Positions 7,540 through 15,268 of a DNA stretch of 22,332 bases are shown piece by piece. Each line of letters begins with the position of its first letter. The stretch's first letter is position 1. The position numbers and the translations under genes were made by a program. Source of the stretch: Sulfuricurvum sp. (lineage in GTDB: Bacteria > Campylobacterota > Campylobacteria > Campylobacterales > Sulfurimonadaceae); assembly GCA_022729835.1 (NCBI GenBank), contig DZBC01000008.1, positions 1 through 22,332 on the forward strand. Direction: 5' to 3'. The notes under the pieces were generated by a model that saw only the letters and a list, made by a program, of their open reading frames with translations, was not told where the DNA came from and did not search any database.

Positions 7540-8427
7540 ATGGCTAACTTGAAAGAGATTCAAAGAAAGATCAAGAGCGTTTCTAGCACGCAAAAAACAA
7601 CGCGTGCTATGAAGCTTGTTTCGACGGCAAAATTGCGCCGTGCAGAAGAGCTGGCGAAGCGCTCCCGTCTTTTTGCTCAGAAGACCAATCAAGTCATAGC
7701 TGAAATTGCGTTGCGGGTAAAATGCCAAAAAGTAGGCGGCATAGAGAGCCGCGCTTTTGCAAAAATTGACGCACCGGCTATGGTTGATATTATTTTTGTG
7801 ACTGCGGATAAAGGTTTGTGTGGTGGATTTAACATGCAGACTATTAAAGCAGTTCGTAAAATGATTGAAGGGCACAAAGAGAAAAAAATCAAGATGCGTT
7901 TGCGCGGAATCGGAAAGAAGGGTATTGAGTATTTCAATTACAATGAAGTTGAATTGCTGGATGCTGTCAAAGATTTGAGTTCCGCTCCTGATATGCAGCG
8001 AGCGGCTGAATTTATTCAGACTTCGATTCAGGACTATTATGAAGGAAAGATTGATGCAGTTTATATTGTTTATAATGGCTATAAAAACGTCATCACGCAA
8101 GAATTGAAAACAATTCGTGTGCTTCCCGTTAATGTTGATGAATATGATTGTAGTGAGCAGAAACAGTCGATGCTAGAGATCGAAGCGGAAGATCATGAAA
8201 AAATGCTCAACTCTTTGATTGAGAAATATGTAGAGTACAACATGTACTACGCCTTGATCGATTCTGTTGCGGCAGAGCATAGTGCACGTATGCAGGCTAT
8301 GGATTCAGCAACCAACAATGCCAAAGAGATGGTGAAGTCTCTGAAGGTCAAATTTAACAAAGCTAGACAAGAATCGATAACAACTGAGTTGATTGAGATT
8401 ATCAGCGGCGTTGAGTCGATGAAATAA
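7540..8427 (+). CDS. atpG: F0F1 ATP synthase subunit gamma
   Basis: Gamma is the central rotor shaft of F1. The 295 residues have the typical terminal coiled-coil helices: the N-terminus MANLKEIQRKIKSVSSTQK and the C-terminal segment HSARMQAMDSATNNAKEM, both hallmarks of the family. The central Rossmann-like domain contains FVTADKGLCGGFNMQ. The ATG at 7540 follows AAGGA after the atpA stop. The stop TAA shares its last base with an ATG that would start a five-residue-longer AtpD, but the better AtpD start is further downstream. A long antisense reading frame opposite this gene is an artefact. Confidence 0.97.
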   Translation: MANLKEIQRKIKSVSSTQKTTRAMKLVSTAKLRRAEELAKRSRLFAQKTNQVIAEIALRVKCQKVGGIESRAFAKIDAPAMVDIIFVTADKGLCGGFNMQTIKAVRKMIEGHKEKKIKMRLRGIGKKGIEYFNYNEVELLDAVKDLSSAPDMQRAAEFIQTSIQDYYEGKIDAVYIVYNGYKNVITQELKTIRVLPVNVDEYDCSEQKQSMLEIEAEDHEKMLNSLIEKYVEYNMYYALIDSVAAEHSARMQAMDSATNNAKEMVKSLKVKFNKARQESITTELIEIISGVESMK

Positions 8428-8441
8428 TGAGAGGAGAAAAG

Positions 8442-9842
8442 ATGATTGGTAAAATTGCTCAAGTAATTGGTCCGGTTGTTGACGTTGATTTCGAAGGTTA
8501 TCTGCCTGCAATCAATGAAGCAATTGAGGTGAATGTAAAAGTTGAGGGGAATAGCTTCCACTTGGTTCTTGAAGTGGCAGCCCATTTGGGTGATGGCCGT
8601 GTTCGTACAATTGCTATGGACATGAGTGAAGGGCTTGTTCGTGGAATGGAGGCAAAATCTACGGGCGCTCCTATTAAAGTACCAGTAGGTGAAAAAGTTT
8701 TGGGTCGCATTTTCAATGTTATTGGCGAAACCATTGATGGCGGCGATCAAGTGACGGATGCTCCGATGTGGTCAATTCATCGGGACCCTCCTGCACTTGT
8801 AGAGCAAAGTACACGCACTGAGATGTTCGAGACAGGTATAAAGGTGGTTGACCTATTGGCTCCTTACGCTAAAGGCGGAAAAGTGGGTCTTTTCGGTGGC
8901 GCTGGTGTTGGTAAAACCGTTATCATCATGGAGCTGATTCACAACGTTGCGCATGGGCATGATGGTCTCTCTGTATTCGCCGGTGTTGGTGAGCGGACCC
9001 GTGAAGGGAATGACCTCTATCATGAGATGAAAGATTCGAACGTTTTGGATAAAGTTGCGCTCTGCTATGGACAGATGAGTGAGCCACCTGGTGCGCGTAA
9101 CCGTATCGCATTAACTGGTTTGACGATGGCTGAATACTTCCGTGATGAGAAGAACTTGGATGTCTTGATGTTTATCGACAATATTTTCCGTTTTGCTCAG
9201 TCTGGATCTGAAATGTCTGCTCTACTTGGTCGTATTCCATCTGCAGTAGGTTATCAGCCTACATTGGCACGTGAGATGGGCGCCCTTCAAGATCGCATCA
9301 CTTCGACAAAAAGTGGTTCTATAACCTCTGTTCAAGCAGTCTATGTACCTGCAGATGACTTGACTGACCCTGCGCCAGCTTCAGTCTTTGCACACCTTGA
9401 TGCTACAACGGTTTTGAATCGAAAAATTGCAGAAAAAGGAATCTACCCCGCAGTGGATCCACTTGATTCTACTTCACGGCTACTCGATCCACAGATCATT
9501 GGTGAAGAGCACTATAGTGTTGCACGTGGCGTTCAGCAGACGCTTCAGAAGTACAAGGACCTACAGGATATTATCGCTATTCTTGGTATGGATGAGCTTT
9601 CTGAAGAGGATAAATCAACGGTTGAGCGTGCTCGAAAGATTGAAAAATTTCTTTCACAGCCTTTCTTCGTGGCAGAGGTCTTTACTGGCTCACCAGGGAA
9701 ATATGTTAAATTGGAAGATACGATCAAGGGCTTCAAGGGTATTTTGAGCGGTGAATACGATCACATGTCTGAAGGTGCATTCTACATGGTCGGGGATATC
9801 AACGAAGCGATTGAAAAAGCTGAAAAAATGAAAAGCAAGTAG
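8442..9842 (+). CDS. atpD: F0F1 ATP synthase subunit beta
   Basis: Beta carries the catalytic nucleotide sites of F1. The 466-residue protein contains the Walker A loop GGAGVGKT at residues 152-159, GERTREGNDLYHEM with the catalytic-site Glu and Arg, and the Walker B segment VLMFIDNIFRFAQSGSEMS. SALLGRIPSAVGYQPTLA and the C-terminal DELSEEDKSTVERARKI also match the family. I chose ATG 8442 over ATG 8427. GAGAGGAG at about 8430-8437 sits at the right distance before 8442, and the protein then begins MIGKIAQVIGPVVDVDF as beta subunits do. The earlier ATG would include the ribosome binding site in the coding region. Confidence 0.97.
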   Translation: MIGKIAQVIGPVVDVDFEGYLPAINEAIEVNVKVEGNSFHLVLEVAAHLGDGRVRTIAMDMSEGLVRGMEAKSTGAPIKVPVGEKVLGRIFNVIGETIDGGDQVTDAPMWSIHRDPPALVEQSTRTEMFETGIKVVDLLAPYAKGGKVGLFGGAGVGKTVIIMELIHNVAHGHDGLSVFAGVGERTREGNDLYHEMKDSNVLDKVALCYGQMSEPPGARNRIALTGLTMAEYFRDEKNLDVLMFIDNIFRFAQSGSEMSALLGRIPSAVGYQPTLAREMGALQDRITSTKSGSITSVQAVYVPADDLTDPAPASVFAHLDATTVLNRKIAEKGIYPAVDPLDSTSRLLDPQIIGEEHYSVARGVQQTLQKYKDLQDIIAILGMDELSEEDKSTVERARKIEKFLSQPFFVAEVFTGSPGKYVKLEDTIKGFKGILSGEYDHMSEGAFYMVGDINEAIEKAEKMKSK

Positions 9843-9862
9843 TTGCTTAGCGAAGGACAACT

Positions 9863-10258
9863 ATGGAAACGCTAAAACTTGAAGTGATTACACCAAGCGG
9901 ACTGATTTTTAACGGCTCCGTTTTGAGTGTCACTTTGCCGGGTGAAGAAGGTGAGTTTGGTGTACTGCCAAGACACGCTACTTTGACTACCCTGCTCAAA
10001 GCAGGTGTGATAGATATTGAAAAAGAGAATAAGAGTATTGAGTCCGTCGTTGTCAACTGGGGCGTTGTCCAAGTAGATGAAGAGAAAGTTGTCGTACTGG
10101 TTGACGGTGCTGTAGCCATTCGTGGTGAAAATGAGAGCGAAATCGCCAAGGCCCTTGACGATGCGAAGAGACTACTTCGTGATGCATCAGATTCGAATAT
10201 CGCGATTGCTTCAGTTGCAGCAAAAATTGAGGGCGCAGCCCAAAAACTGATCTACTAA
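9863..10258 (+). CDS. atpC: F0F1 ATP synthase subunit epsilon
   Basis: Epsilon binds the rotor shaft and regulates hydrolysis. The 131 residues show the N-terminal beta sandwich (LKLEVITPSGLIFNG, the signature LPGEEGEFGVLPRHA) and a C-terminal helical hairpin containing ALDDAKRLLRDASD. The length is normal. It begins 20 bases after atpD. The stop TAA at 10256-10258 shares its final A with the ATG of tolQ, so this last F1 gene runs directly into the Tol-Pal genes with no room for a promoter or terminator. Confidence 0.94.
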   Translation: METLKLEVITPSGLIFNGSVLSVTLPGEEGEFGVLPRHATLTTLLKAGVIDIEKENKSIESVVVNWGVVQVDEEKVVVLVDGAVAIRGENESEIAKALDDAKRLLRDASDSNIAIASVAAKIEGAAQKLIY

Positions 10259-10818
10259 TGCTAGATTCTTTGATAGACTTTTATATTAAAAGCCATCCCG
10301 TCACGCTTTTCGTGCTCGGGTTGCTCTCCTTTTATTTTGTTATTCTCAATTGGATTTTTCTGTATCGCTTGATGCTCTTACGAGAATGGAGTGTCAAAGA
10401 GAGCTCTTCTCTAGAGGGGCTGCTGATGGGTGCTCAAAACGTATCAGAGCGTGCATATTTGAGCTATTTCTTGAAAATTGCTCCAAATCGTTCTAAAGAG
10501 ATTTTTGATCTTGCACATTTTGCGGCGAGTAAAGATGCAACAAGAGGTCTCTCTTTTCTCTCCATCGTTGCTTCGACGGCTCCATTTATTGGTTTATTCG
10601 GCACTGTTGTTTCGATTTTGGATACTTTTACCCATATTGGTCAGGCATCTGGTTCGATGAGTGTCATTGCGGCTGGTGTTTCAGACGCACTTATTGCGAC
10701 TGCGGCTGGAATTTTCGTGGCAATTTTTGCCTACACATACCATCAGATTCTAAAGAGACAATCATTTGAATTGATCGGATTGATTCGTATGCAAGCAGAT
10801 GCGTTGAGTGCGAGGTAG
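10258..10818 (+). CDS. tolQ: MotA/TolQ/ExbB proton-channel family protein, probably TolQ
   Basis: This inner-membrane subunit, together with its TolR/ExbD partner, converts proton-motive force into mechanical work on the envelope. The 186 residues contain three membrane segments: about residues 14-38, then about 97-122 with the hallmark STAPFIGLFGTVVSI, and about 141-162 (VSDALIATAAGIFVAIFAY). The cytoplasmic loop between the first and second is charged. The family cannot by itself distinguish TolQ from ExbB. The downstream tolA-like, tolB, pal and cpoB genes argue for Tol. The start overlaps the atpC stop by one base. Confidence 0.88.
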   Translation: MLDSLIDFYIKSHPVTLFVLGLLSFYFVILNWIFLYRLMLLREWSVKESSSLEGLLMGAQNVSERAYLSYFLKIAPNRSKEIFDLAHFAASKDATRGLSFLSIVASTAPFIGLFGTVVSILDTFTHIGQASGSMSVIAAGVSDALIATAAGIFVAIFAYTYHQILKRQSFELIGLIRMQADALSAR

Positions 10819-10823
10819 AGGGT

Positions 10824-11216
10824 ATGTCGTTTGATTGGGATGAAAAGCCTGAGCTTAACATTACACCGCTCGTCGATGTGATGCTGGTACTTTTGGCAAT
10901 TTTGATGGTGATAGCACCCAATATTGTCTATGAGGAGTTAATCCGTCTGCCTCAAGGTTCCGCACAAAAGCAAAGTATGCAGAAAAAGCCGATTGATATC
11001 TCGATTAATGCAAAAAAAGAGATTAAGGTTAACAATAATCATTTCGATTTTGTCTCCTTTGGTGATAATTTTTTTTCTTATGCTCAACAGCTTGATAAGC
11101 AGTCGAGTGTTATGATAAGGGCTGATAAAAATCTTGAATACGGTATGGTTATGACGATACTTGCTTCTGTTAAGCGTGCCGGATTTAGTGAAGTGTCTCT
11201 GGCGACTGATGGCTAA
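10824..11216 (+). CDS. tolR: TolR/ExbD-family proton-channel protein
   Basis: This is the partner of the preceding TolQ-like channel. The 130-residue protein has a short cytoplasmic N-terminus, one membrane helix (about residues 16-34) carrying the essential channel aspartate at residue 18 within NITPLVDVMLVLLAI, and a small periplasmic domain with MIRADKNLEYG. This is the exact plan of TolR and ExbD. It starts five bases after tolQ, and its end overlaps the ATG of the tolA-like gene by eight bases. The context of tolB, pal and cpoB supports the Tol assignment. Confidence 0.88.
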   Translation: MSFDWDEKPELNITPLVDVMLVLLAILMVIAPNIVYEELIRLPQGSAQKQSMQKKPIDISINAKKEIKVNNNHFDFVSFGDNFFSYAQQLDKQSSVMIRADKNLEYGMVMTILASVKRAGFSEVSLATDG

Positions 11217-11955
11217 AAACGATACGTTTTTCTACCTTAGTGGGCTCTTCTCATTCTCGCTTTTTTTGCTCATAATGGTACTTTTTTTCAATGTTTTATT
11301 GGCCCAAAGAGAGATTAAGAGTTATGGCCTCAAAAAAGATCAATTTGTCTCAGTCTCTTTAGATCGAATAATGCCATCAACAAAGCCTAAAGAGCAGAAG
11401 CAAGACTTGACACAGCCAGTTGCTAAAACAACAGAGGCCAGTAGTTTAAAAGAGCCTGAGGCTTCAAAAGCAGATATTTCTTCGCTTTTTTCTAATGTAT
11501 CAGCACAAAAAATTGTTTATACAAAACAGGCACCGGATAAAAAAATTGATGACGCACAACTCGCTCAGATTCAAAAACGTATAGCTACAACCAAAAAACG
11601 TGAATCGACAATCTCTGAGAAGCTTGCATCTTTGGAATTGGTTCAGGTGAGTTCCGGCGGCAAACCGTCAGCTTCATCTGCTGATGAAGTTGATGAATAT
11701 ATGTCCGCGATTCAGGCAATGGTGTATGAAAGTTTTTTTCCCCCTGCCAATACTGAAGGACAAGTGGCCGTCGTGAGAATATGGCTCGATGCGAATGGTA
11801 AGCTAAAGGACTGGCGTGTCATTTCTTATGCCGGAAATACATTTTTCAATCAAGAAGTGGATCATCTTAAGTTGCGTATTATGAATAAAAGTTTTCCAAA
11901 AAACCCGGATGGGGATTCGATCTCTATCGATATTAAATTAGTAGCCAAGGAGTAA
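11209..11955 (+). CDS. tolA: TolA/TonB-like periplasm-spanning protein
   Basis: The 248 residues begin with a cytoplasmic MAKND and one membrane anchor (about residues 9-31, LSGLFSFSLFLLIMVLFF). A long polar linker rich in Lys, Gln, Ser and Ala follows, and then a TonB/TolA-type C-terminal domain (about residues 165-248) with the recognisable VRIWLDANGKLKDWRVI. TolA is known to link the TolQR motor to outer-membrane Pal. The middle is shorter and more degenerate than the long helical domain of E. coli TolA, which is why the call rests mainly on architecture and neighbours. I chose ATG 11209 because the 16 codons before it run through tolR and encode nothing typical. Base use is AT-rich. Confidence 0.8.
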   Translation: MAKNDTFFYLSGLFSFSLFLLIMVLFFNVLLAQREIKSYGLKKDQFVSVSLDRIMPSTKPKEQKQDLTQPVAKTTEASSLKEPEASKADISSLFSNVSAQKIVYTKQAPDKKIDDAQLAQIQKRIATTKKRESTISEKLASLELVQVSSGGKPSASSADEVDEYMSAIQAMVYESFFPPANTEGQVAVVRIWLDANGKLKDWRVISYAGNTFFNQEVDHLKLRIMNKSFPKNPDGDSISIDIKLVAKE

Positions 11956-11956
11956 T

Positions 11957-13201
11957 ATGCGTTTTTTTATCTGGTTATGGTGCTTTACTTTTAGCCTTTT
12001 AGGTTCTGATGCAACCATAGAAGTCATCAAAAAGACTGATGCACTTCCCTTATTGGCAGTCGAGAACGCCACTTCTGGTCTCAATGATGCTGTGGGTGCG
12101 AGATTTGCCCGAATGCTTGTAAGTGACATGAATGTTCTAAGTATTTTTAATGTTGAACAAGAGACATTACATGTAAATTACAACGATGAGCCTGCTAGAG
12201 AAAATAGAAATAAAGATTATGTTTTACGCTTTGTTTTGACTCAAGCGGATGGCACTTATGTTACAGAAATAAAGTTTTATGAAAAAAATCATCTTGTCTT
12301 ACAGAAGAGATACTCTATAAGTCAGCAGGATTTAATGATTTTTGTAGCGCATTCTATTGCTTATGACGTTAATGAGCGCATGGGTGAAGCACCGGTAGAG
12401 TGGATGAAACGAAAAGTAGTCTTCGCGCGCTTAACGGCAAATAATCTTAGTGAAATCGTGATTTCAGATTTCACTTTGACCTATCAGAATGCAGTAGTCA
12501 AAGGAGGCCATAATGTTTTTCCGCAGTGGGGGAACAAAGACCAAGATGTCATCTACTATACGTCACTTTCAGGGGTCCGTCCTACCCTTTATCGACTAGA
12601 CACCAAAACTGGGGTGAAGCGTAAGATGCTTGATTCTGATGGGATGATGGTGTGTTCAGATGTGAGTGATGATGGAGAACGTTTGTTGCTGACTATGGCA
12701 CCGGGAGGACAGCCGGATATCTTTTTGTATCAGGTGCGTTCGGGTAAGTATCGGCAATTAACTTTTTACAGTGGTATCGATGTAGGTGGACAGTTTCTTG
12801 GGGATGACGCAATCGTTTTCATTTCCAATCGTTTGGGATATCCTAATGTTTTCACCAAAAAAATTGATTCTAAAAGTGTAGATCAACTGGTGTACTACGG
12901 TAAAAGCAATGTCGCTTGTAGTGTACATGGAGATTATATAGTGTATAAGTCGCGTGAGACCTCTAATGCATTCTCTGCCAACACATTCAATTTGCATTTG
13001 ATCTCCACAAAGACTGATTTTATTCGCCGATTGACAGCAACGGGTGTTAATGAATTCCCACGTTTTTCAAACGATGGTATGGCTGTGCTCTTTATCAAGA
13101 ACTATTTGAATCAAAGTTCTATTGGTGTAATTCGTTTGGCGCAAAATAAAAACTACTTGTTTCCCCTAAAGGTGGGAAAAATACAGTCTCTTGACTGGTG
13201 A
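11957..13201 (+). CDS. tolB: Tol-Pal system beta-propeller protein TolB
   Basis: TolB is the periplasmic component that binds Pal and the OmpA-type proteins. The 414 residues start with a signal peptide (MRFFIWLWCFTFSLLGSDA). An N-terminal alpha/beta domain follows (DAVGARFARMLVSDMNVLSIF, typical of TolB), and then a six-blade propeller with WD40-like repeats such as VFPQWGNKDQDVIYYTS, CSDVSDDGERLLLTMAP and PRFSNDGMAVLFI. The length is near the 430 of the E. coli protein. The ATG lies one base after the tolA stop. A perfect TTACATGTAA at 12167-12176 is read as Leu-His-Val. The gap to pal is 63 bases and contains a candidate promoter. Confidence 0.92.
   Translation: MRFFIWLWCFTFSLLGSDATIEVIKKTDALPLLAVENATSGLNDAVGARFARMLVSDMNVLSIFNVEQETLHVNYNDEPARENRNKDYVLRFVLTQADGTYVTEIKFYEKNHLVLQKRYSISQQDLMIFVAHSIAYDVNERMGEAPVEWMKRKVVFARLTANNLSEIVISDFTLTYQNAVVKGGHNVFPQWGNKDQDVIYYTSLSGVRPTLYRLDTKTGVKRKMLDSDGMMVCSDVSDDGERLLLTMAPGGQPDIFLYQVRSGKYRQLTFYSGIDVGGQFLGDDAIVFISNRLGYPNVFTKKIDSKSVDQLVYYGKSNVACSVHGDYIVYKSRETSNAFSANTFNLHLISTKTDFIRRLTATGVNEFPRFSNDGMAVLFIKNYLNQSSIGVIRLAQNKNYLFPLKVGKIQSLDW
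12167..12176. repeat. TTACATGTAA palindrome, copy 4 (in tolB)
   Basis: Perfect copy, read as Leu-His-Val followed by Asn. It is the only perfect copy between 4.3 and 19.2 kb. The F1 ATP synthase genes have none. Confidence 0.75.
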
Positions 13202-13227
13202 TTCAACATCCGCAAAGGAAGTTCCGA

Positions 13228-13233
13228 TATAAT
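13228..13233 (+). promoter_or_regulatory. Candidate -10 box upstream of pal
   Basis: TATAAT at 13228-13233 lies 31 bases before the pal ATG in the only sizeable gap inside the Tol-Pal genes. No clear -35 box is present. An internal promoter would let the abundant Pal lipoprotein be made at a higher level than TolQRAB. This is inference from the motif and its position. Confidence 0.5.
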
Positions 13234-13264
13234 TCCGGGATTTCAGAAAAAAAGGTGGTAGGGA

Positions 13265-13792
13265 ATGAAAAAAGTGTTACTTTCGAGTGTGGTTTTGGCG
13301 GCTTTGATCTTTTCAGGTTGTAGTTCAAAAGATCCATCTATTGATGCGACAAAAGACACTAGTAATCAAGGTGCTCAAGCTAGTACATCGGGTGAAACTG
13401 TTAGTACAGGTATTGATGGTGGCGATAGCAATGAAATGAGCATGAGTGGCCTCGAATCAAAGCTACAAAGCGTTTTCTTCGAATTTGATAAATACGCTTT
13501 GACTGATGATATGCAATCCAAAGTAGTTGGCAATGCAGATATGGTTAAAGGTGATTCTCACGGCTATGTTGTCAAAGTTGAAGGCAATTGCGATGAATGG
13601 GGAAGTGATGAGTATAACTATGCGCTAGGACTCAAGCGTGCAGATACTGTTAAAGCATCATTGATCAACCAAGGCATCAACGCAGAGCGCATCACAATGG
13701 TCAGCTACGGCGAAAGTAATCCTGTGTGCAATGAAAAGAATAAAGAGTGCTGGGCGAAGAATCGCCGCGTAGATTTCAAACTGCTTCCCTAA
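13265..13792 (+). CDS. pal: Peptidoglycan-associated lipoprotein Pal
   Basis: Pal is an outer-membrane lipoprotein that grips peptidoglycan and is the target of the Tol motor. The 175 residues begin with a lipoprotein signal, MKKVLLSSVVLAALIFSGCSS, with the acylated cysteine at the lipobox FSGC. A low-complexity Ser/Thr/Asp/Gly linker follows. The OmpA-like domain contains FFEFDKYALTDDM, VEGNCDEWGSDEYNYALGLKRA-type helix residues, VSYGESNP and NRRVDFKLLP. The usual GHTDERG motif reads GNCDEWG here. Two cysteines in NPVCNEKNKEC could form a periplasmic disulfide. The stop shares its last base with the cpoB ATG. Confidence 0.95.
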   Translation: MKKVLLSSVVLAALIFSGCSSKDPSIDATKDTSNQGAQASTSGETVSTGIDGGDSNEMSMSGLESKLQSVFFEFDKYALTDDMQSKVVGNADMVKGDSHGYVVKVEGNCDEWGSDEYNYALGLKRADTVKASLINQGINAERITMVSYGESNPVCNEKNKECWAKNRRVDFKLLP

Positions 13793-14679
13793 TGTTTAAA
13801 ACATCTGTTTTTCTACTCTTACCAATCTTTTTATCTTCAGCCGAGCCATCTGCGTTCGGTGCGGGGAAAATTGATGATACGACCCCTTATGGGTTGACAG
13901 AGACGGAAAAGCAGATTCTTTCCACTAAAAAAGCTCTCAATACCATAGAGGAAAAAACCTTTAAGCAGCTTAGTCGTGTGGAGTCTATCCAGGAGCGCAT
14001 GGACGGATTGCAGTCGATCGTTGAAGGGATGAACGAAAAAAGCCAATCTTATGCGATTGAGCTAAAGCAACTACAAAGCACTTGCGATTTGAGTCAAAGC
14101 GAAATCAACGATAAAGTTAAAACGCTTGAAGAACGTACGGAACAACTCAAGATTGTGCTACAAGAACTCACCCAGTTAATTGACGCCATCAATACGAATT
14201 ATGTCTCCAAAGAAGAGATGAATCGCCTTATTGATGACATCAATCAATTTAAAAGTAGTGTGGGAAAAAGCTTAAAAGGTACGGCTACAAATTCTGGTTC
14301 TGCTGCGACAGGTTTAAGTAGCGTTGAAATATCAGACAAAGCCTATGCTTATTATAAGCAAAAAGAGTATGACAAATCGATTGCACTTTATACCCAGTTG
14401 ATCGAAAAGAACTATAAGCCAGCCCGAGCTCATTTCATGATCGGTGAGATGTGGTATTACCGTAATGAATATACCAAGGCGTTGGGCTATTTTAAAGAAA
14501 GCGCAAAGTTATTCGACAAAGCAGATCATATGCCGACACTGATGATGCACAGTGCAGTCTGTATGGAGAAAACGGGAGACATTGAAAACGCAAAACGTTT
14601 TCTGGAGGCTATTATTGCAAACTATCCTGCCGATAAGCTGGCCAAAGACGCTCAAACACGCCTTAATAAGCTTCCGTAG
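13792..14679 (+). CDS. cpoB: Cell division coordinator CpoB/YbgF-like (coiled coil plus TPR)
   Basis: CpoB is a periplasmic protein that links Tol-Pal with peptidoglycan synthesis at division. The 295-residue reading starts with a signal peptide (MFKTSVFLLLPIFLSSAEP). A long coiled coil occupies about residues 50-165 and is rich in Glu, Gln, Lys and Leu. After a Ser/Gly linker come tetratricopeptide repeats over roughly residues 180-290, for example AYAYYKQKEYDKSIALYTQL and YRNEYTKALGYFKES. This is the YbgF plan. I chose ATG 13792, overlapping the pal stop by one base. The longer reading from 13747 would bury the signal peptide. The last TPR helix ends just before the stop, so the gene is complete. 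Confidence 0.88.
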   Translation: MFKTSVFLLLPIFLSSAEPSAFGAGKIDDTTPYGLTETEKQILSTKKALNTIEEKTFKQLSRVESIQERMDGLQSIVEGMNEKSQSYAIELKQLQSTCDLSQSEINDKVKTLEERTEQLKIVLQELTQLIDAINTNYVSKEEMNRLIDDINQFKSSVGKSLKGTATNSGSAATGLSSVEISDKAYAYYKQKEYDKSIALYTQLIEKNYKPARAHFMIGEMWYYRNEYTKALGYFKESAKLFDKADHMPTLMMHSAVCMEKTGDIENAKRFLEAIIANYPADKLAKDAQTRLNKLP

Positions 14680-14713
14680 CTAGCATACCATTTTCAGCAT
14701 TAACATAGGAAAC

Positions 14714-14722
14714 TATGATAAA
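14714..14722 (+). promoter_or_regulatory. Candidate promoter upstream of slyD
   Basis: The 70-base gap between cpoB and slyD contains TATGAT at 14714-14719, continuing as TATGATAAAAT, a common Campylobacterota -10 form. It lies about 30 bases before the slyD ATG at 14750. GAAGG at 14737-14741 is the ribosome binding site. No -35 box is obvious. Confidence 0.4.
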
Positions 14723-14749
14723 ATCCACAAAAAATTGAAGGTTATATTC

Positions 14750-15268
14750 ATGGCAATTGAAACAAATCAGATCGTCTCCATTCAGTATGAAGTACGCGAC
14801 GGGGACATCGTAGTTGATAGTAATGTAGGCGGTGCTCCGCTGGTCTTTATGTTTGGCAAAGGCCAGATCATTCCGGGACTTGAAAAAGGGATCGTTGGTA
14901 TGGGTGTTGGTGAAAAAGCCGATGTGCTGGTTAGGTCTGAAGATGCGTACGGCACCTACAATCAAGAAGCGTTGCAAGAGCTGCCAAAAGAGCAATTCGC
15001 AGGCATTGATTTGAATGTTGGAATGACTCTTTATGGTCAAGGAGAAGATGGCGGTACGGTTCAAGTTATTGTCAAAGAGATTCAAGATGAAGCCGTGATT
15101 ATCGACTTCAACCATCCTTTGGCTGGAAAAGACTTAATGTTTTCCGTGACACTTAATAGCGTGCGCGATGCTTCCGCTGAAGAGGCTATGACGGGTATTC
15201 CTGCAGAGAATAAAATGGATGACTCAGGATGTTGTGGAGGCGGTGGTCATAGCTGTGGTTGCCACTAG
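14750..15268 (+). CDS. slyD: SlyD-type FKBP peptidyl-prolyl isomerase with metal-binding tail
   Basis: SlyD is a cytoplasmic prolyl cis-trans isomerase and chaperone that also delivers nickel to hydrogenase and urease maturation. The 172 residues show the FKBP core (ETNQIVSIQYEVRDG, PLVFMFGKGQIIPGLEKGI), the chaperone insert-in-flap domain in the middle (roughly residues 70-125), the return strand with HPLAGKDLMFSVTL, and a Cys/His/Gly tail SGCCGGGGHSCGCH. The tail is shorter than that of E. coli but has clear metal ligands. The start at 14750 is preferred over TTG 14735 because the ribosome binding site falls between them. The tail codons overlap the start region of the next gene. Confidence 0.93.
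   Translation: MAIETNQIVSIQYEVRDGDIVVDSNVGGAPLVFMFGKGQIIPGLEKGIVGMGVGEKADVLVRSEDAYGTYNQEALQELPKEQFAGIDLNVGMTLYGQGEDGGTVQVIVKEIQDEAVIIDFNHPLAGKDLMFSVTLNSVRDASAEEAMTGIPAENKMDDSGCCGGGGHSCGCH

Noticed and set aside
7426..8100. A 224-residue minus-strand reading frame opposite atpA/atpG
   Set aside because: It is antisense to the conserved atpG and the end of atpA, its composition is rich in Asn, Phe and Ser as expected from a reversed coding frame, and it has no family motif.
8427..8441. Upstream ATG for AtpD at 8427
   Set aside because: The ribosome binding site GAGAGGAG lies after it, and beta subunits begin at the residues encoded from 8442.
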